Shown here one piece after another: positions 51,071 through 61,601 of a stretch of DNA of 64,000 nucleotides (position 1 is its first letter; every line of letters starts with the position of its first letter). Source of the DNA: Helicostylum pulchrum. Taxonomy: Eukaryota > Mucoromycota > Mucoromycetes > Mucorales > Mucoraceae. The notes beneath the pieces were generated by a model. It worked only from the letters and a program-made list of their open reading frames with translations, had not been told where the DNA came from and searched no databases. The DNA is taken from contig JAIXMO010000009.1 in assembly GCA_025677825.1 (NCBI GenBank), positions 248,001 through 312,000 on the forward strand, read 5' to 3'. Made by a program: the position numbers and the translations under genes.

Positions 51071-51685
51071 ATGTCAAGTCAACTTCCTACTATTGTTGTA
51101 CTTATTTCAGGTTCAGGCACCAACCTGCAAGCATTAATAGACGCCACACAGCAAGGAAAATTACAAGGAAATATTATTGCAGTTGTATCTAATCGTAAGA
51201 ATGCGTTTGGATTAGAGCGTGCAAAGAAAGCCGGTATTGCTACACAAACATTTTCGTTAAAAAAGTTTAAGGATGAAGGAAAAACGCGTGTGGATTTTGA
51301 TATTCATGTAGCTAAAACGATTCAAGAACAGTATCATCCTGATCTTGTCATTTTGGCGGGTTGGATGCATATTTTATCGCCTGAATTTTTATCCTTTTTT
51401 AATAATAATGTGATGAACCTTCATCCTGCTTTACCAGGACAATTTGATGGTGCCCATGCTATTGACCGTGCATTTGATGCCTTTAAGAAGGGTGTGATCA
51501 AACATACTGGTATTATGGTCCATAAAGTCATTGCTGATGTAGATAGAGGTGACGTGATTCTTCAACGTGAAGTACCTATTAATGAAACTGATTCACTTGA
51601 AGATCTTGAAACTCGTATTCATTCTTTTGAGCATCAACTTATCGTTGAAGGCGCTCAGCTTTTCTTGAACGAATTAAAAAAATAA
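51071..51685 (+). CDS. ADE8: Phosphoribosylglycinamide formyltransferase (GAR transformylase)
   Basis: An intronless frame of 204 residues, the size of PurN/Ade8. The phosphate-binding loop is LISGSGTNLQALIDATQQGK. VVSNRKNAFGLERAKKAGI follows. The catalytic Asn and His lie in NLHPALPGQFDGAHAIDRAF, and the catalytic Asp in KVIADVDRGDVILQREVP. Reaction: it transfers a formyl group from 10-formyltetrahydrofolate to GAR, the third step of de novo purine synthesis, in the cytosol. As in other fungi it is a separate protein rather than part of the trifunctional animal GART. The start MSSQLP is chosen because upstream in-frame sequence is hydrophobic leader and this ATG directly precedes the first beta strand. 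Confidence 0.96.
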   Translation: MSSQLPTIVVLISGSGTNLQALIDATQQGKLQGNIIAVVSNRKNAFGLERAKKAGIATQTFSLKKFKDEGKTRVDFDIHVAKTIQEQYHPDLVILAGWMHILSPEFLSFFNNNVMNLHPALPGQFDGAHAIDRAFDAFKKGVIKHTGIMVHKVIADVDRGDVILQREVPINETDSLEDLETRIHSFEHQLIVEGAQLFLNELKK

Positions 51686-51764
51686 TTAATAAAATAAAAA
51701 ATAAGTGTACATATATTCTTTTGCAGGATTAATAAAGTGTGGAAAAAAGGGTCACACTTTTTAT

Positions 51765-53531
51765 TTATTTATTAAATCTATCTAATCTTCCTACATAAAA
51801 TATAACCATATTGATAGTTGCAACAAGTGCGCCTATACGAAACATCCAAATAGCACCCATGTATTCATACAAGTAACCTCCTGAAAGAGCACCTAAACCA
51901 GCACCAAGTCCAAAATGAAGCGCACCCAAAATACCTTGTGCAACCGATCTTTGTTCAGGGGGGAAAAATCCATCCATTTCACTAACGGATGTAGCCCAAA
52001 AGATACCAAAGCCAATACCTACAAGTTTACAAACACATAAATATATATATCGTATAAACTATTTTAAACATTTTATATATATTTACCGTGTAATGTTTGG
52101 AGTGACAAAGCACTGACATTTGTGAAAAACGAGTCAGGGGTAAGAACGGTATAGATCAAACAACGAACAATAGTAGCAACGTGAGCAATAAGTATCATAT
52201 TTGTCACACCAAATATTTCCGTCAGCTGATAAAAAAAAAAATGAGAAGGGGGGTAAAGTAAGTATACATACAAATAAATAATAAAATCTATTACTTGTTT
52301 CGAAAAACAAAAACATAATAGTTCTGTAACGCCAGTAGTAGGTCCAGTCCAGCCAATCCAACTTGCAGGCATCATTAAATCGCGCGATAAGAACAAGAAC
52401 AAGAAATTTACAATCATCGATAAGACAAACCCAAACAACAAGGTCGTTATTAAAAAGGTCACAACTCTAACAGATTTAAACATACTACTTGGAGGAATGC
52501 CCTCCGAGTCAATATGTATCATGGGTTGATCGACTGATGCTATCCTGGAAATAGCCAAACCTAAATTGAGTCCGCCAATAGCCTCTAAAGTTTCATCAGC
52601 CTCTTCCCGAATAGTATGTGCCGAAGTAGTACTGTTAGGTTTAAACAAATCAACATAATGGCTGTTGCTGTGACTGATACTGCTATATCCTTTCATAGGC
52701 ACCCGGTACCCCTCACTCGATAATAACTTTTCAGAAGTATCCGTCATTACCTGAGATAATAATCGCCCATCGCTAGGTACACGTTCCAAGCCTGCATCTT
52801 CGTCTGCATTTTGAGGTAAATGTTCGTACTCTGATGAACTATGACTGACATTGACAAAGCAAGAAAACACAATAAATAGTAACGTAGACGCTCCAAACAC
52901 CCAAAATAATCCATCTAAACTACCTGTCATGGAGATAATCTGACCTACAATTAAAATCGTAGCTCCTGCCGATACAGAACCCCATAATCTTTGCTCACCT
53001 AAATAATACGTATACATGGAATTATTATGTTTGCATTATGCATGTTTTTTTTTATATGTATAACAATACTTTACCATATAAGATCTTATTAGGGCCTAAT
53101 ATTTTCATTACCGCACTATCAACAAGTGAAAGATTAGGTAAAGTAAAGAAAGCAAAAGTTAAAGCTAAGGCAGAAGTAACGAGAACCAAACTGGAATTTG
53201 ACAGTTGTAATTTGAGAGTAGAAAAGATTTGCGTAGGATTGACGATATCGGAAGATACCGAATTTCCGATAACCATAATGGTCATGATGGCAGAGCCACC
53301 GATAAGACTGGTAATGGCCATGATGGGACCGTGAAGTGCAGGGCGCTTATCTACAGTATAAGTCCAAAGAGGACAAGCGATGGATTGAATAAATGGTGCA
53401 ATAGCTAGTACAAACCCTATTTGATCAGAGGAGAAACCCAAAACGTCATGATAGTATAAAGGCAAATAAGGTGGAGCGGCAGATAGCAGGGCAAAGATAG
53501 CTATATACAGTACTTTACAAATAAGATACAT
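51765..53531 (-). CDS. MFS transporter, MFSD6-like (MFS_1_like)
   Basis: Four exons (53531-53075, 52998-52295, 52225-52087, 52018-51765) give 517 residues. About twelve membrane helices are visible. The N-terminal bundle begins LICKVLYIAIFALLSAAPPY with LPLYYHDVLGFSSDQIGFVL and CPLWTYTVDKRPALHGPIM. A long hydrophilic loop (about 230-330, SSSEYEHLPQ, SVDQPMIHID) divides the two halves. The C-terminal bundle has LGALHFGLGAGLGALSGGYL. The GEQRLWGSVSAGA segment, shared with MFSD6/NupG-like carriers (RLWGSIGWG), supports that subfamily. The substrate is unknown; nucleoside- or sugar-like solutes are possible. The 3' end converges on ADE8 with only 79 bases between stops. Confidence 0.87.
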
Positions 53532-53717
53532 GATAACTACACTTTTTTTTTTTAGATAAAAAGAAGAAAAAAGAAAAGAAAAAAATACAGATAATAAAAC
53601 AAATATGACATATTTATAGTTTATTGACAGAGTGTACACATATATATATATATATAAAGGGGAGTGTTTCACTTTCGTTGTTTCGAAAGAAGGAAAAAGT
53701 GTAAACCATAATTTTAT

Positions 53718-55079
53718 TTACTTTCCCATTATATCTCTTATTAAACCTATTAAAGTGCAACAGGTCATGACAATATTGGCCTCTAACAAATCGCACCTGT
53801 CTTTTTCGACCTGGTTTAAAATATCCAAATCGATGGACAGTTTACCGTACTCCTTGCTTAAATAGTTCATTGTACCACTATCAAATTCCGCCAGTAGTTT
53901 CCACCGCCTGCAGTTTTTATGCGTATGATTATCATGATCGTCTTCATCATTATCACTATCACTATCAATAAAGACCTCTTCTTCTATTTTCGACCTCAGG
54001 CTATTATTCTTCTTTTTCTTCTTCTTTGGTGCCTTCGTTTGCTGTAACAGTTTTGTTTCTTGACGCGTTAATTTGATCTCGCAAGTGAAATCAGGGGACA
54101 ATAAACTGGGCCGTTTCCAGCGCATACGCGAACCATGAAACCATATCTCGTACTCAAACAAAATATTAGATTGAGATCTCTTGATCAAATCCTGTGAATG
54201 GATATTTGAAGTAGCGTAAGTGTTCTTTAGGTTGTAAATATAAGGCTGTGTAATGTCTTCAATTTCACTGTTTTCGTAATCGGCTGACTCAATCACAATA
54301 TCTTTTTGAAATGCGCGTCGACGCGCTTCGGCAACTTTGATGCCTTGTCCATCGTTTCGGTTACTGTACAGCATACTTTGAAAGCCCCACGTATACGAAT
54401 ACGGTTGCACTTTGCGGTACACCATCACTTCTTCATCTTCTTCATCTGGGTGATCGATATGTAAAAAAATATGATGTTGGTTTGGTTTATCAATAGAGGC
54501 CTTTTTAAAGTTGTAGACAATATTGTTTTTTAAGCTGGATTTTTTATTACTTGATTTAATCGTACTCTTTTTCTGCTGTAGAAAAGAAGAGACAATGCCA
54601 CTATCATTTGATACAAGTAGAGCGTTTGGACTGGTTAATAATGTTTCGGATAAACTACGAGTAGGAGAAGAAGAAGGCGCATAATACGAGTTATATTCTT
54701 CTTCGTGATGGTGTCCGAAATTAGTTTGCGTAGTTAGAGTAGGTTGGCTTAATATAAATGCTGTGATATTAGCGAAATCAATTTGTGAATGATAACTAGT
54801 AACAGGTTCCTTTTTCACAACAGGAGATGTAGGAGGTGATGAGACAACCTCTGCAAAGCCTTTATTGTTGGATAAAGTGGAGATAATGGTGGGTTCTCGT
54901 CTTTTAAAGTATCGGCTTGTGAACGAATCGACTGTCATTTTACTACTGTGACTACCGTTGCGACTGGCGGTGATGGTAGGTGGGTCTTCATCATATGCGT
55001 TTGGTTTTTCATATTTGGGTGTATCAATAGCATCTGGCTTTTGAAAAAAAACGGTTCTTTGTGGTAGACTAATGTTCAT
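53718..55079 (-). CDS. Uncharacterised 453-residue protein
   Basis: A single long frame without introns. The N-terminal 200 residues are Ser/Thr/Pro-rich and probably disordered (PPTITASRNGSHSSKMTVDS). The C-terminal part looks folded, with many aromatic residues: VYRKVQPYSYTWGFQSMLYS, ILFEYEIWFHGSRMRWKRPS, LLSPDFTCEIKLTRQ, RRWKLLAEFDSGTMNYLSKE and YGKLSIDLDILNQ. It ends in a hydrophobic helix (ANIVMTCCTLIGLIRDIM). The alternating beta-like strands recall the Tubby/LURP-one beta-barrel fold, but that is a guess. Lys-rich (KKKKKK) and acidic (DSDSDNDEDDHD) blocks separate the strands. Probably a Mucoromycota-specific family. Confidence 0.75.
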   Translation of the reverse strand: MNISLPQRTVFFQKPDAIDTPKYEKPNAYDEDPPTITASRNGSHSSKMTVDSFTSRYFKRREPTIISTLSNNKGFAEVVSSPPTSPVVKKEPVTSYHSQIDFANITAFILSQPTLTTQTNFGHHHEEEYNSYYAPSSSPTRSLSETLLTSPNALLVSNDSGIVSSFLQQKKSTIKSSNKKSSLKNNIVYNFKKASIDKPNQHHIFLHIDHPDEEDEEVMVYRKVQPYSYTWGFQSMLYSNRNDGQGIKVAEARRRAFQKDIVIESADYENSEIEDITQPYIYNLKNTYATSNIHSQDLIKRSQSNILFEYEIWFHGSRMRWKRPSLLSPDFTCEIKLTRQETKLLQQTKAPKKKKKKNNSLRSKIEEEVFIDSDSDNDEDDHDNHTHKNCRRWKLLAEFDSGTMNYLSKEYGKLSIDLDILNQVEKDRCDLLEANIVMTCCTLIGLIRDIMGK

Positions 55080-55772
55080 AGAATTTTAAAAAGTTAAAAA
55101 AAAAAAAAAGGGAGAGAAAAATGCAATAGAAAGTATAATATATAATCTCTCCAAAACGGAAATTCCTATGCATTAGGAAACATGATGATGCGGGCAACTT
55201 TTTTTCTGTTGTTGTATATTATCCACTTCACACCTTTGTTGTTGAAATAAACAAAGAAGCAAAATATACACCGCCTCCTGAGTGTACTATTGTGTACTCA
55301 AATAAAACAAGAATGATTTTCAAAAGTCTAAACCTTTTTTTTTTTTGCTTGACACTTGCGGATTTTGTAGCTTTTTGAAAAAAGAAAAAAGGAGTTTTCG
55401 GGCTACTGTAAATAAAAACATTGGATTCCTTTTTCGATAGAAAAGGTGACTGAATTATTTGTTTTGAGTATAGTTAAACAATGAATACATTTTTAGACCG
55501 TTTAGAATTTCGTTTCGTATTTGAAAAACATTGCGTAAAAATTCTATTTTTAAAAAGGGGGGAGGGTGTGTGTGTGCTTGTCAACTCTAGTGGTACAAAC
55601 GACAAAAAGTATGAAACGGAACTATAAAAAAAAAGTTGTGCACGGTGAATTGTAAAATATTTATTATATGTGAACTTTAAAAGGAAGAAGAAAGAAAAAA
55701 AAAAAAGATGTAATATGTATAACAATAATAGTATTAATATAAAGAGAAAGAGAAAGAAAGAAAAGATAAATA
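55080..55772. other. Intergenic region between two leftward genes
   Basis: No coding frame is supported. It has an A run at 55099-55111 and purine-rich stretches at 55676-55708 and 55740-55770. It contains the promoter of the unknown protein to the left and the 3' region of the CDP-DAG synthase to the right. Confidence 0.5.
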
Positions 55773-57325
55773 TTACATGGAAGTGATACCACTTTCCAAA
55801 ACCTGCCTAGCACTTTCAGTTAAAGCACTAGCACCACATTTTTGCAAGACAGCTGGGTCAAGAATACCTTGGTTTACAAAGTAAGTCAAGATACGTTCCA
55901 AGAGCTCCAATTGATCATTCAACGATAAATTGTTAATGATGGAAGACAAAAGAGTGCCTACACTCATTGTGTATGTCTTGATGAAACTTTGATAGTAGAT
56001 AGAAGCAAAGAATCCCATCAAGAACTGACAATCCATACGATCTGTCATACCACCATGACCGGGAATACTATGCCCGAAATCCTTTACATTAAATGCACGC
56101 TTTACTCCTGATGCGAAAAATCCTCCAAATGGTGCAACTAATGATGCAAAACATGCCATCACAAGTGTATGAAGTTGAATAGGTGCAATCCACACTTCTG
56201 TAATATCCTTTTGTAACTGCATACATGTATATGAATTAATTTTCTACTCTTTTTTTTTTTTTTTTTACCGTTCCCCATGTTTATATATATTAAACTTACC
56301 AAAGTCTTGAAAATGGTGATACATGTATCGGGTAACTTCCAGGGTACTGTAATGAAAACAGGGTTTACAGGACAAGTAATTTCTGACCAAGCAGACATGG
56401 ATAAATCCTTTACAGGACAAATCATATAATCGAATCTCATCAATAAAGTAGACCACTATTTTTTTTAAAAAAGAAAAAAGTAAGTCACGTTACTCCATCT
56501 ACTGACACGGCCCCCATCCCTTTAAACAAATAATGCTTACCAATAATCCAAAAACCATTGTACAAATCCAACCACCAACGAAACCTTCAATTGTCTTTTT
56601 AGGGGATAAACTGATAAGTTGATTACGTCCCCAAAAGAAACCACAAATATAGGCAAAGATATCGTTACAAATGACAAGCGAAGTAGGAATAAAGAACCAA
56701 ATTAAACCTTCCAAGATATTGTTTACAATGAAATGACTTTGGAAAACGACCAAGATAAGGGCCATGTGCATCCAGCCAAATTGACGGAATTGACGTTTAT
56801 AAAGTCCCTTCTTTAAATTGGTGACGAAGAATACAAAGCCAATAATGTAAAGTACGAAACTGATAAATCGATGATGAGTAGCAAAAGGTAATAAGATACG
56901 GTCTACTAAAACAACAGACTGGAAGTAATAAATGATGGATTCACCGTACAAGAAATAAGTTGTTGTCACTAAAAAGTACCTGTTCTCGCGCGTATATTAA
57001 TATTATGCGTTTCACCAAAAAAATAAAAAAAATATGTACTTTACCAACTCATAGTTTTAAACCACCTAAAGTTACTATCTTTTGCAGGACCTTGAGCAAT
57101 TTGCAAGACTTCGTTATAAACGACAGTTGAAATGGCAATGACCATCAAGATAACCCAAATATGACCTGAAGCAAGTACGAAAAAGAAGGCACCAATCATC
57201 ATGAAGGTTGTAATGGTACGAACCCACCAGTTTTGCCACTTCTTTTTTGTACTTTCATCAGCTAGTAAAGTAACCTTTTCTACTGTTTCCGTATTATTCT
57301 TTGCTGATCGTTTTTTTCCTGCCAT
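55773..57325 (-). CDS. CDS1: Phosphatidate cytidylyltransferase (CDP-diacylglycerol synthase)
   Basis: Four exons (57325-57045, 56979-56541, 56455-56300, 56216-55773) give 439 residues, close to yeast Cds1. The N-terminus is polar (MAGKKRSAKNN), then about nine membrane helices follow (WWVRTITTFMMIGAFFFVLA; SLVICNDIFAYICGFFWGRN). The active-site region LSPKKTIEGFVGGW is followed, in the last exon, by the family signature SGVKRAFNVKDFGHSIPGHG with GMTDRMD, whose Asp residues bind the metal. Reaction: phosphatidate plus CTP gives CDP-diacylglycerol plus pyrophosphate, at the ER, feeding phosphatidylinositol, phosphatidylserine and cardiolipin synthesis. The exon-1/2 splice restores SWYFLVTTTYF, as expected for this family. 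Confidence 0.96.
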
Positions 57326-57626
57326 GTTTTAATTTCCTTTTTTAAAACAAGAAAAAAAAGAGCAGAAACAGAAAGTACAATAAGAAAATTTTATTTAAGC
57401 TGTAAAAAAAAAAAAAAAGTTTTTTTTTTTTTGGGGAAGAATTATAAGGTGACACTAGCACGTGAAAGAAAAAAAAGAAAAGAAAAAAAGCAGTAGGAAA
57501 CCAAAAGGTACCTCGCGATGATATCAGCACCCCACCGTTATATTTTTTTATAGTTATTAGTAGTAGTAATGTAGTAGTAGTACAGTGCCAATAGAAATGT
57601 ATTTACAGAATATATAAGGGTATAAT

Positions 57627-58407
57627 TTAAGAAGAAGAAGGTTGTTGTTCCCAAAACACGGTAATGGAGCCATCCGCCAAACTAGAATTTGAACTATTAT
57701 TTGAACAAGTAGCAGTAGTAGTAGTTGGCGGAGGGGGAGGACATAAATAAAAATCGATTGTACCACTTGTATTACTAGTAGTAGTAGTAGCATCAGGCGT
57801 AGTTTTGATACATGTCTTTTTTGTCTGACCATCTTCATCTTTCTTTAGCACGGTATTTATTCTTACTAATTTAGGTTTTATGCTTTTTAATCTAGTAGGT
57901 TGATTATCATATTTTGTAATTTTGACAGACGAAGATCTTTCAAAGGTTTGTGGTAATTGGTTAATAAAAGTCGGTTGAACTTCAACTGATCTTCTCGTAA
58001 ATGGTTCATCCAAGTGAGGTATTTGTAATGCTTGTGCACCTATGATAAACGGATCATACTACACGGGAACACCCCCCCAATAAATATTTAATTAATGGCT
58101 TTATATAGCCCTCTCTCTCCTTATTAATACTTACTTGTTCTGGTGGCAAATGTGCTGCTGTAACAGGAGTAATTGGTTCCATTACAAAATCCATTTGTTC
58201 TTCTTGTTGTTGTTGTTTCTTTGTTCGGTGACGATGATGATACAGTACAAATAGACCAAAGGTGGTGATAATCATACATATAACTACTATCCCTGTGGTT
58301 AACCCGGCTATTAAAGCTGTCTTGTCGTTATTATGTCCAGTCACTTTTGCTTCTAGTTGTGAGTATTCACTCTGTTTTGTTGTATTCCAACTTCGATCGG
58401 ACAACAT
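57627..58407 (-). CDS. Single-pass membrane protein of unknown function
   Basis: Two exons (58407-58135, 58058-57627) give 234 residues. After a short polar N-terminus (MLSDRSWNTTKQSEYSQLEA) comes one strong membrane helix (TALIAGLTTGIVVICMIITT and FGLFVLYHH), then basic residues (HRHRTKKQ) and a Gln run, indicating a cytoplasmic C-terminus. The tail has KPKLVRINTVLKKDEDG, Thr runs and a proline run. The layout resembles fungal cell-wall sensor-like or Mid2-like proteins, but the extracellular part is too short for a sensor. Mucorales encode many such proteins. No family is assigned. Confidence 0.7.
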
Positions 58408-60349
58408 GACTATAACTTTTTTTTTTAGAGTAAGTAAAAACTATATGGCTACTACAATGTCCTTTGCTTACATTACTTTTCTCATGTACACAATAAAAAA
58501 AAAAAAAGTATAACAAAGGAAAAAAAGAGAAAAAAAAAAGAAAAAAGGAGACGGGAGCCAACAAGTCACGAATGAGTTCCTCTCATCTATCAATTGTGCT
58601 ACACTATATGTTTATATGACTTGAGGCTTTTTTTTTTGATTCACTATGTCCATCGAGCGAAAATACTACTTTATATATCATACATTTTATAAGCTGATGG
58701 TTTACTAAAGCAGTATTGATTTTTGATTGAAGCACAATATGTTTACTGGTAATATTATTATTGGTTTTTATTTTCTTCACTTTTATTAGCATACTTATGT
58801 ACAAGTGAATGTAGACGCCGAAAGTGTTAATCTTAGTGTTTTGGTCTGTATGTCAGTATACGGTTTAATTACCCTTTCACAGCAAGTTCCAAAAGTCGAG
58901 AAAAAACAAAAAATTGTAGCTGGTACAAAAAAAAAGTCTCCCACATGTAATCAAGTCACCTTGTCAACATTACTCCACACTCTAAAAATCATTTCGAAAA
59001 CTATTTAAACAAAGCCCCTCTACTATTTAGATTGAATATCATATATAGTTTTTAATGCAACAGGAGAAGGCGAGTTACTATGGAAAATTATGGCTGTTCA
59101 TTCAATGGACTTTTTCTTTTTCGAGAAAGATGATAGCTTTCAGAAGAAAGCCATGTTGTTGACGGGATTGGCGGGTTTTGGTGATTGTTTTCTGCGGCTT
59201 TAATTATAGAGAATTCTGATTTCGTACTGGTCTCTAAGACAATATTCTGTTTAAGTAACGCAGAAAATTTAGTTCAAGATGCACTGTTTGATTATTATTA
59301 AGTCCATTCTTACTTTTAATTGTACGATACTGGAAATGATGTGCGGGAGGAAATATAATTCTTCCACATTTCTGAACAATTTCACCTTTGAGACCTTGAC
59401 CATCCTATATAGCTTAGGAGATTTCATATCCATATAGTAGGTGAATATGTCATCTCCTTGACAGATGATGCCACAGACAGCGGGATTTGGAACTCGATGC
59501 AAAACAAGTTCATTGTAGGTTATTCGCATTTGCTTGCCAATACGTGTACGGCGTGTGATCTTAAGTTTAAAAATGCTCGGACCCTAATAGGTTATATGTC
59601 TCAGGTACATCGGAAGCATTTACGAAATAATATTTTATTTTTTTTGAAATAAAAAAAGTTTTTATTTTAATAAGCAATTTTGTACATATGTGGGGGTAAT
59701 GTTACATTTATAGTGAGCGATTTTTATTTAACATGATACGGTGTATCCAAGTCCTATTTATTTTTTATTTTTTATTTGATAATGGACTTTCCAAGTGTTT
59801 AAATGTTTGCAATATTTCACTTTAAACAGATTTGTTCGCCGTGGTTAATATACGGGTGTAATATTAGAGCGAGGCCTCTTGTAATTGCGTGTTTAGCGGG
59901 CTATTTGCAATAACAAGGATGGATGACTTTTCAGTATCGAATAATAGTAGTATAGAGCTTTGTCGGCGTGGGCAACTTTTCAAACTGTGACAAATTGTTA
60001 ACTTTAAAAAAACAGTGGAAATGGTTTTATTGTCGGTGATTTATAGAAAACGACGCGTGTACATTAAGATTAATTTCTTTACCATTATTCCTTTTCTTTT
60101 TCTTTTTTCCCCTCTTTTTTTATATATACAGTTACTTAATAATATTATGCATAGTAAAAAGAAACAAAGGGTCAAGTTTGAAGGCAGTAGCAATCGAATA
60201 CCAAGCTGGCGTACTCCAGGCCTTAAAAGAGAACGGATGGAGAACGAGGCAGAGTCGTCAACTTCCTCAACTTCCTCAACTAAATAATATTTCTCTAAAC
60301 AAACTGCGCGTAAGATCAAATAAATAAATAATATTTTCTATTAATTTTA
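58408..60349. other. 1.9 kb region of transposon debris
   Basis: No intact gene is seen. Fragments in different frames look protein-like. 59269-59529 (minus) contains VPNPAVCGIICQGDDIFTYY and SPKLYRMVKVSKVKLFRNVE. 59458-59652 (plus) contains a broken C2H2 finger (CTACDLKFKNARTLIGYMSQ). 60144-60284 (plus) is a basic peptide. They overlap, so at most some are real relics. The region leads into the Fanzor-like relic and probably shares its origin. Confidence 0.45.
59269..59529 (-). pseudogene. Fragment of a repetitive Mucorales-type hypothetical protein
   Basis: An 86-codon frame (MRITYNELVLHRVPNPAVCG; CQGDDIFTYYMDMKSPKLYR; MVKVSKVKLFRNVEELYFLP). I recall the CQG..I.TY.M.LKSPKLY.M pattern from a dispersed hypothetical protein family in Mucorales genomes that sits beside mobile elements, but I cannot check it. 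No start context or complete domain is present, so I treat it as a relic. Confidence 0.35.
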
Positions 60350-61183
60350 GAAGTCACTGAAGAGGACAAGGTCATGGCATACATTCCCAAGACTATGAAA
60401 ATCTACTCGAAGGATATCCAATATCGATCAGGTGGTAAAAGAGCTCAGGTAAATTTGATAAAAAAGAAGAAGCGTGGAGAACAAGGTCAACGTATCGTAG
60501 AAATAGAAAAGGAATTATATGAAAGCAGCCTTTGGACCGCCACAAGCATCGACGATTTGACAAATAAATATTCAAAGCATGACGGCTATAAAGAAAATCT
60601 AAGAGATTTTTACTACTCAAAAAGCATGGTCAAGCAAAGAAGATCCGAATTATCACTCCAACGTACAAAAGATCGCGTATGTTCGGAAGAGCGCAAATTC
60701 ATTGGAAACAAGTCGAAGTCAATCATGTTTATTGGAGATCGTGGCTATGGAGTTGGCAGTAACATTAAAGGGCATATTAAATATGGTGGTAAATGGAAAC
60801 CTGCTATACACAGTCACTATACTTCCGTTTGTATCACAAACGAGCATCATACGTCACAGACATGTTTGTTCTGCTACGGAAAAGTAGACCATCCATTAAA
60901 AACGTTCGTATCAAAAAATGGCTAAGTATCTCTACGCTCCATCAAAGGGACGTTTGTTTGCAACAACAAAAAATGCCTGCTTCAAAAATTATCTGCTACT
61001 CACAAAGCTAGGGATGCAGTCTCTGCTCTTGCCATTGGTTTGTCTGGCGCAGCTAGTTTAATCCTTGACATCGCTTTCCCTTCTTTCGATCCAAACACCA
61101 GTCAATCTAAAACTGAAAGATTTAAAAACACTGTCGTTGCTTTCCTTAAACGAAACGCTTCTAGGCCCGCTTTCCCAAAGTAA
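60350..61183 (+). pseudogene. TnpB/Fanzor-like ORF, C-terminal half with zinc ribbon, one nonsense codon
   Basis: An acceptor-like TTTTAG at 60344-60349 precedes an open frame to 61183 interrupted once, by TAA at 60923-60925; the same frame resumes after it. Segments in order: KIYSKDIQYRSGGKRA, a long basic helix region, MFIGDRGYGVGSNIKGH (position of the second RuvC strand, with Asp rather than Glu), and VCITNEHHTSQTCLFCYG (first zinc-ribbon pair, Cys at 60863 and 60872). After the stop come FVCNNKKC (second pair, 60959 and 60974) and ARDAVSALAIGLSGAASLIL (third RuvC acid at 61013). The order of zinc ribbon then R-D-x-x-x-A is the TnpB/OrfB_Zn_ribbon signature. The N-terminal half with RuvC-I is missing or scrambled upstream, so the copy is not functional as it stands. 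Confidence 0.62.
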
Positions 61184-61601
61184 TACTTCTTAAGAAGGTA
61201 ATGACTTTTTTTTTCTTTTTTTTTTTGACGATACTAACTTTTTAATTACTCTTTCATCTTCAATAATAATTAATTTGAACATCCCAATGTAAGTATTACT
61301 CATAACCATTGGCTACATTTCCTTTGAAATTAATATTCGATCGTGTCTCAAATAGTTGATTTACCCTCTCAGTATTTTTTACATGACTTTGTGTGCTACA
61401 GCAAAAGATCTATATTTTGTTCTCAGAAGACAAAAGGGCAAAAAAAGGGTATATTTTTTCTGACAATAATATTTTTTCTGCATGCAAAAAGAAAAGAAGG
61501 AAATGAAAAAGATGTTTTTTTTGTTTGTGTTTAAAAATAACGCCACGTGTGCAGTTTATTTTATTAATATAGTGGAATAAAAAAGAAGAAAATCTAGCGA
61601 A
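61184..61601. other. Intergenic region after the transposon relic
   Basis: About 420 AT-rich bases with T/C runs near 61207-61225 and no supported frame. It holds the 3' region of the leftward transporter gene. Confidence 0.5.
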
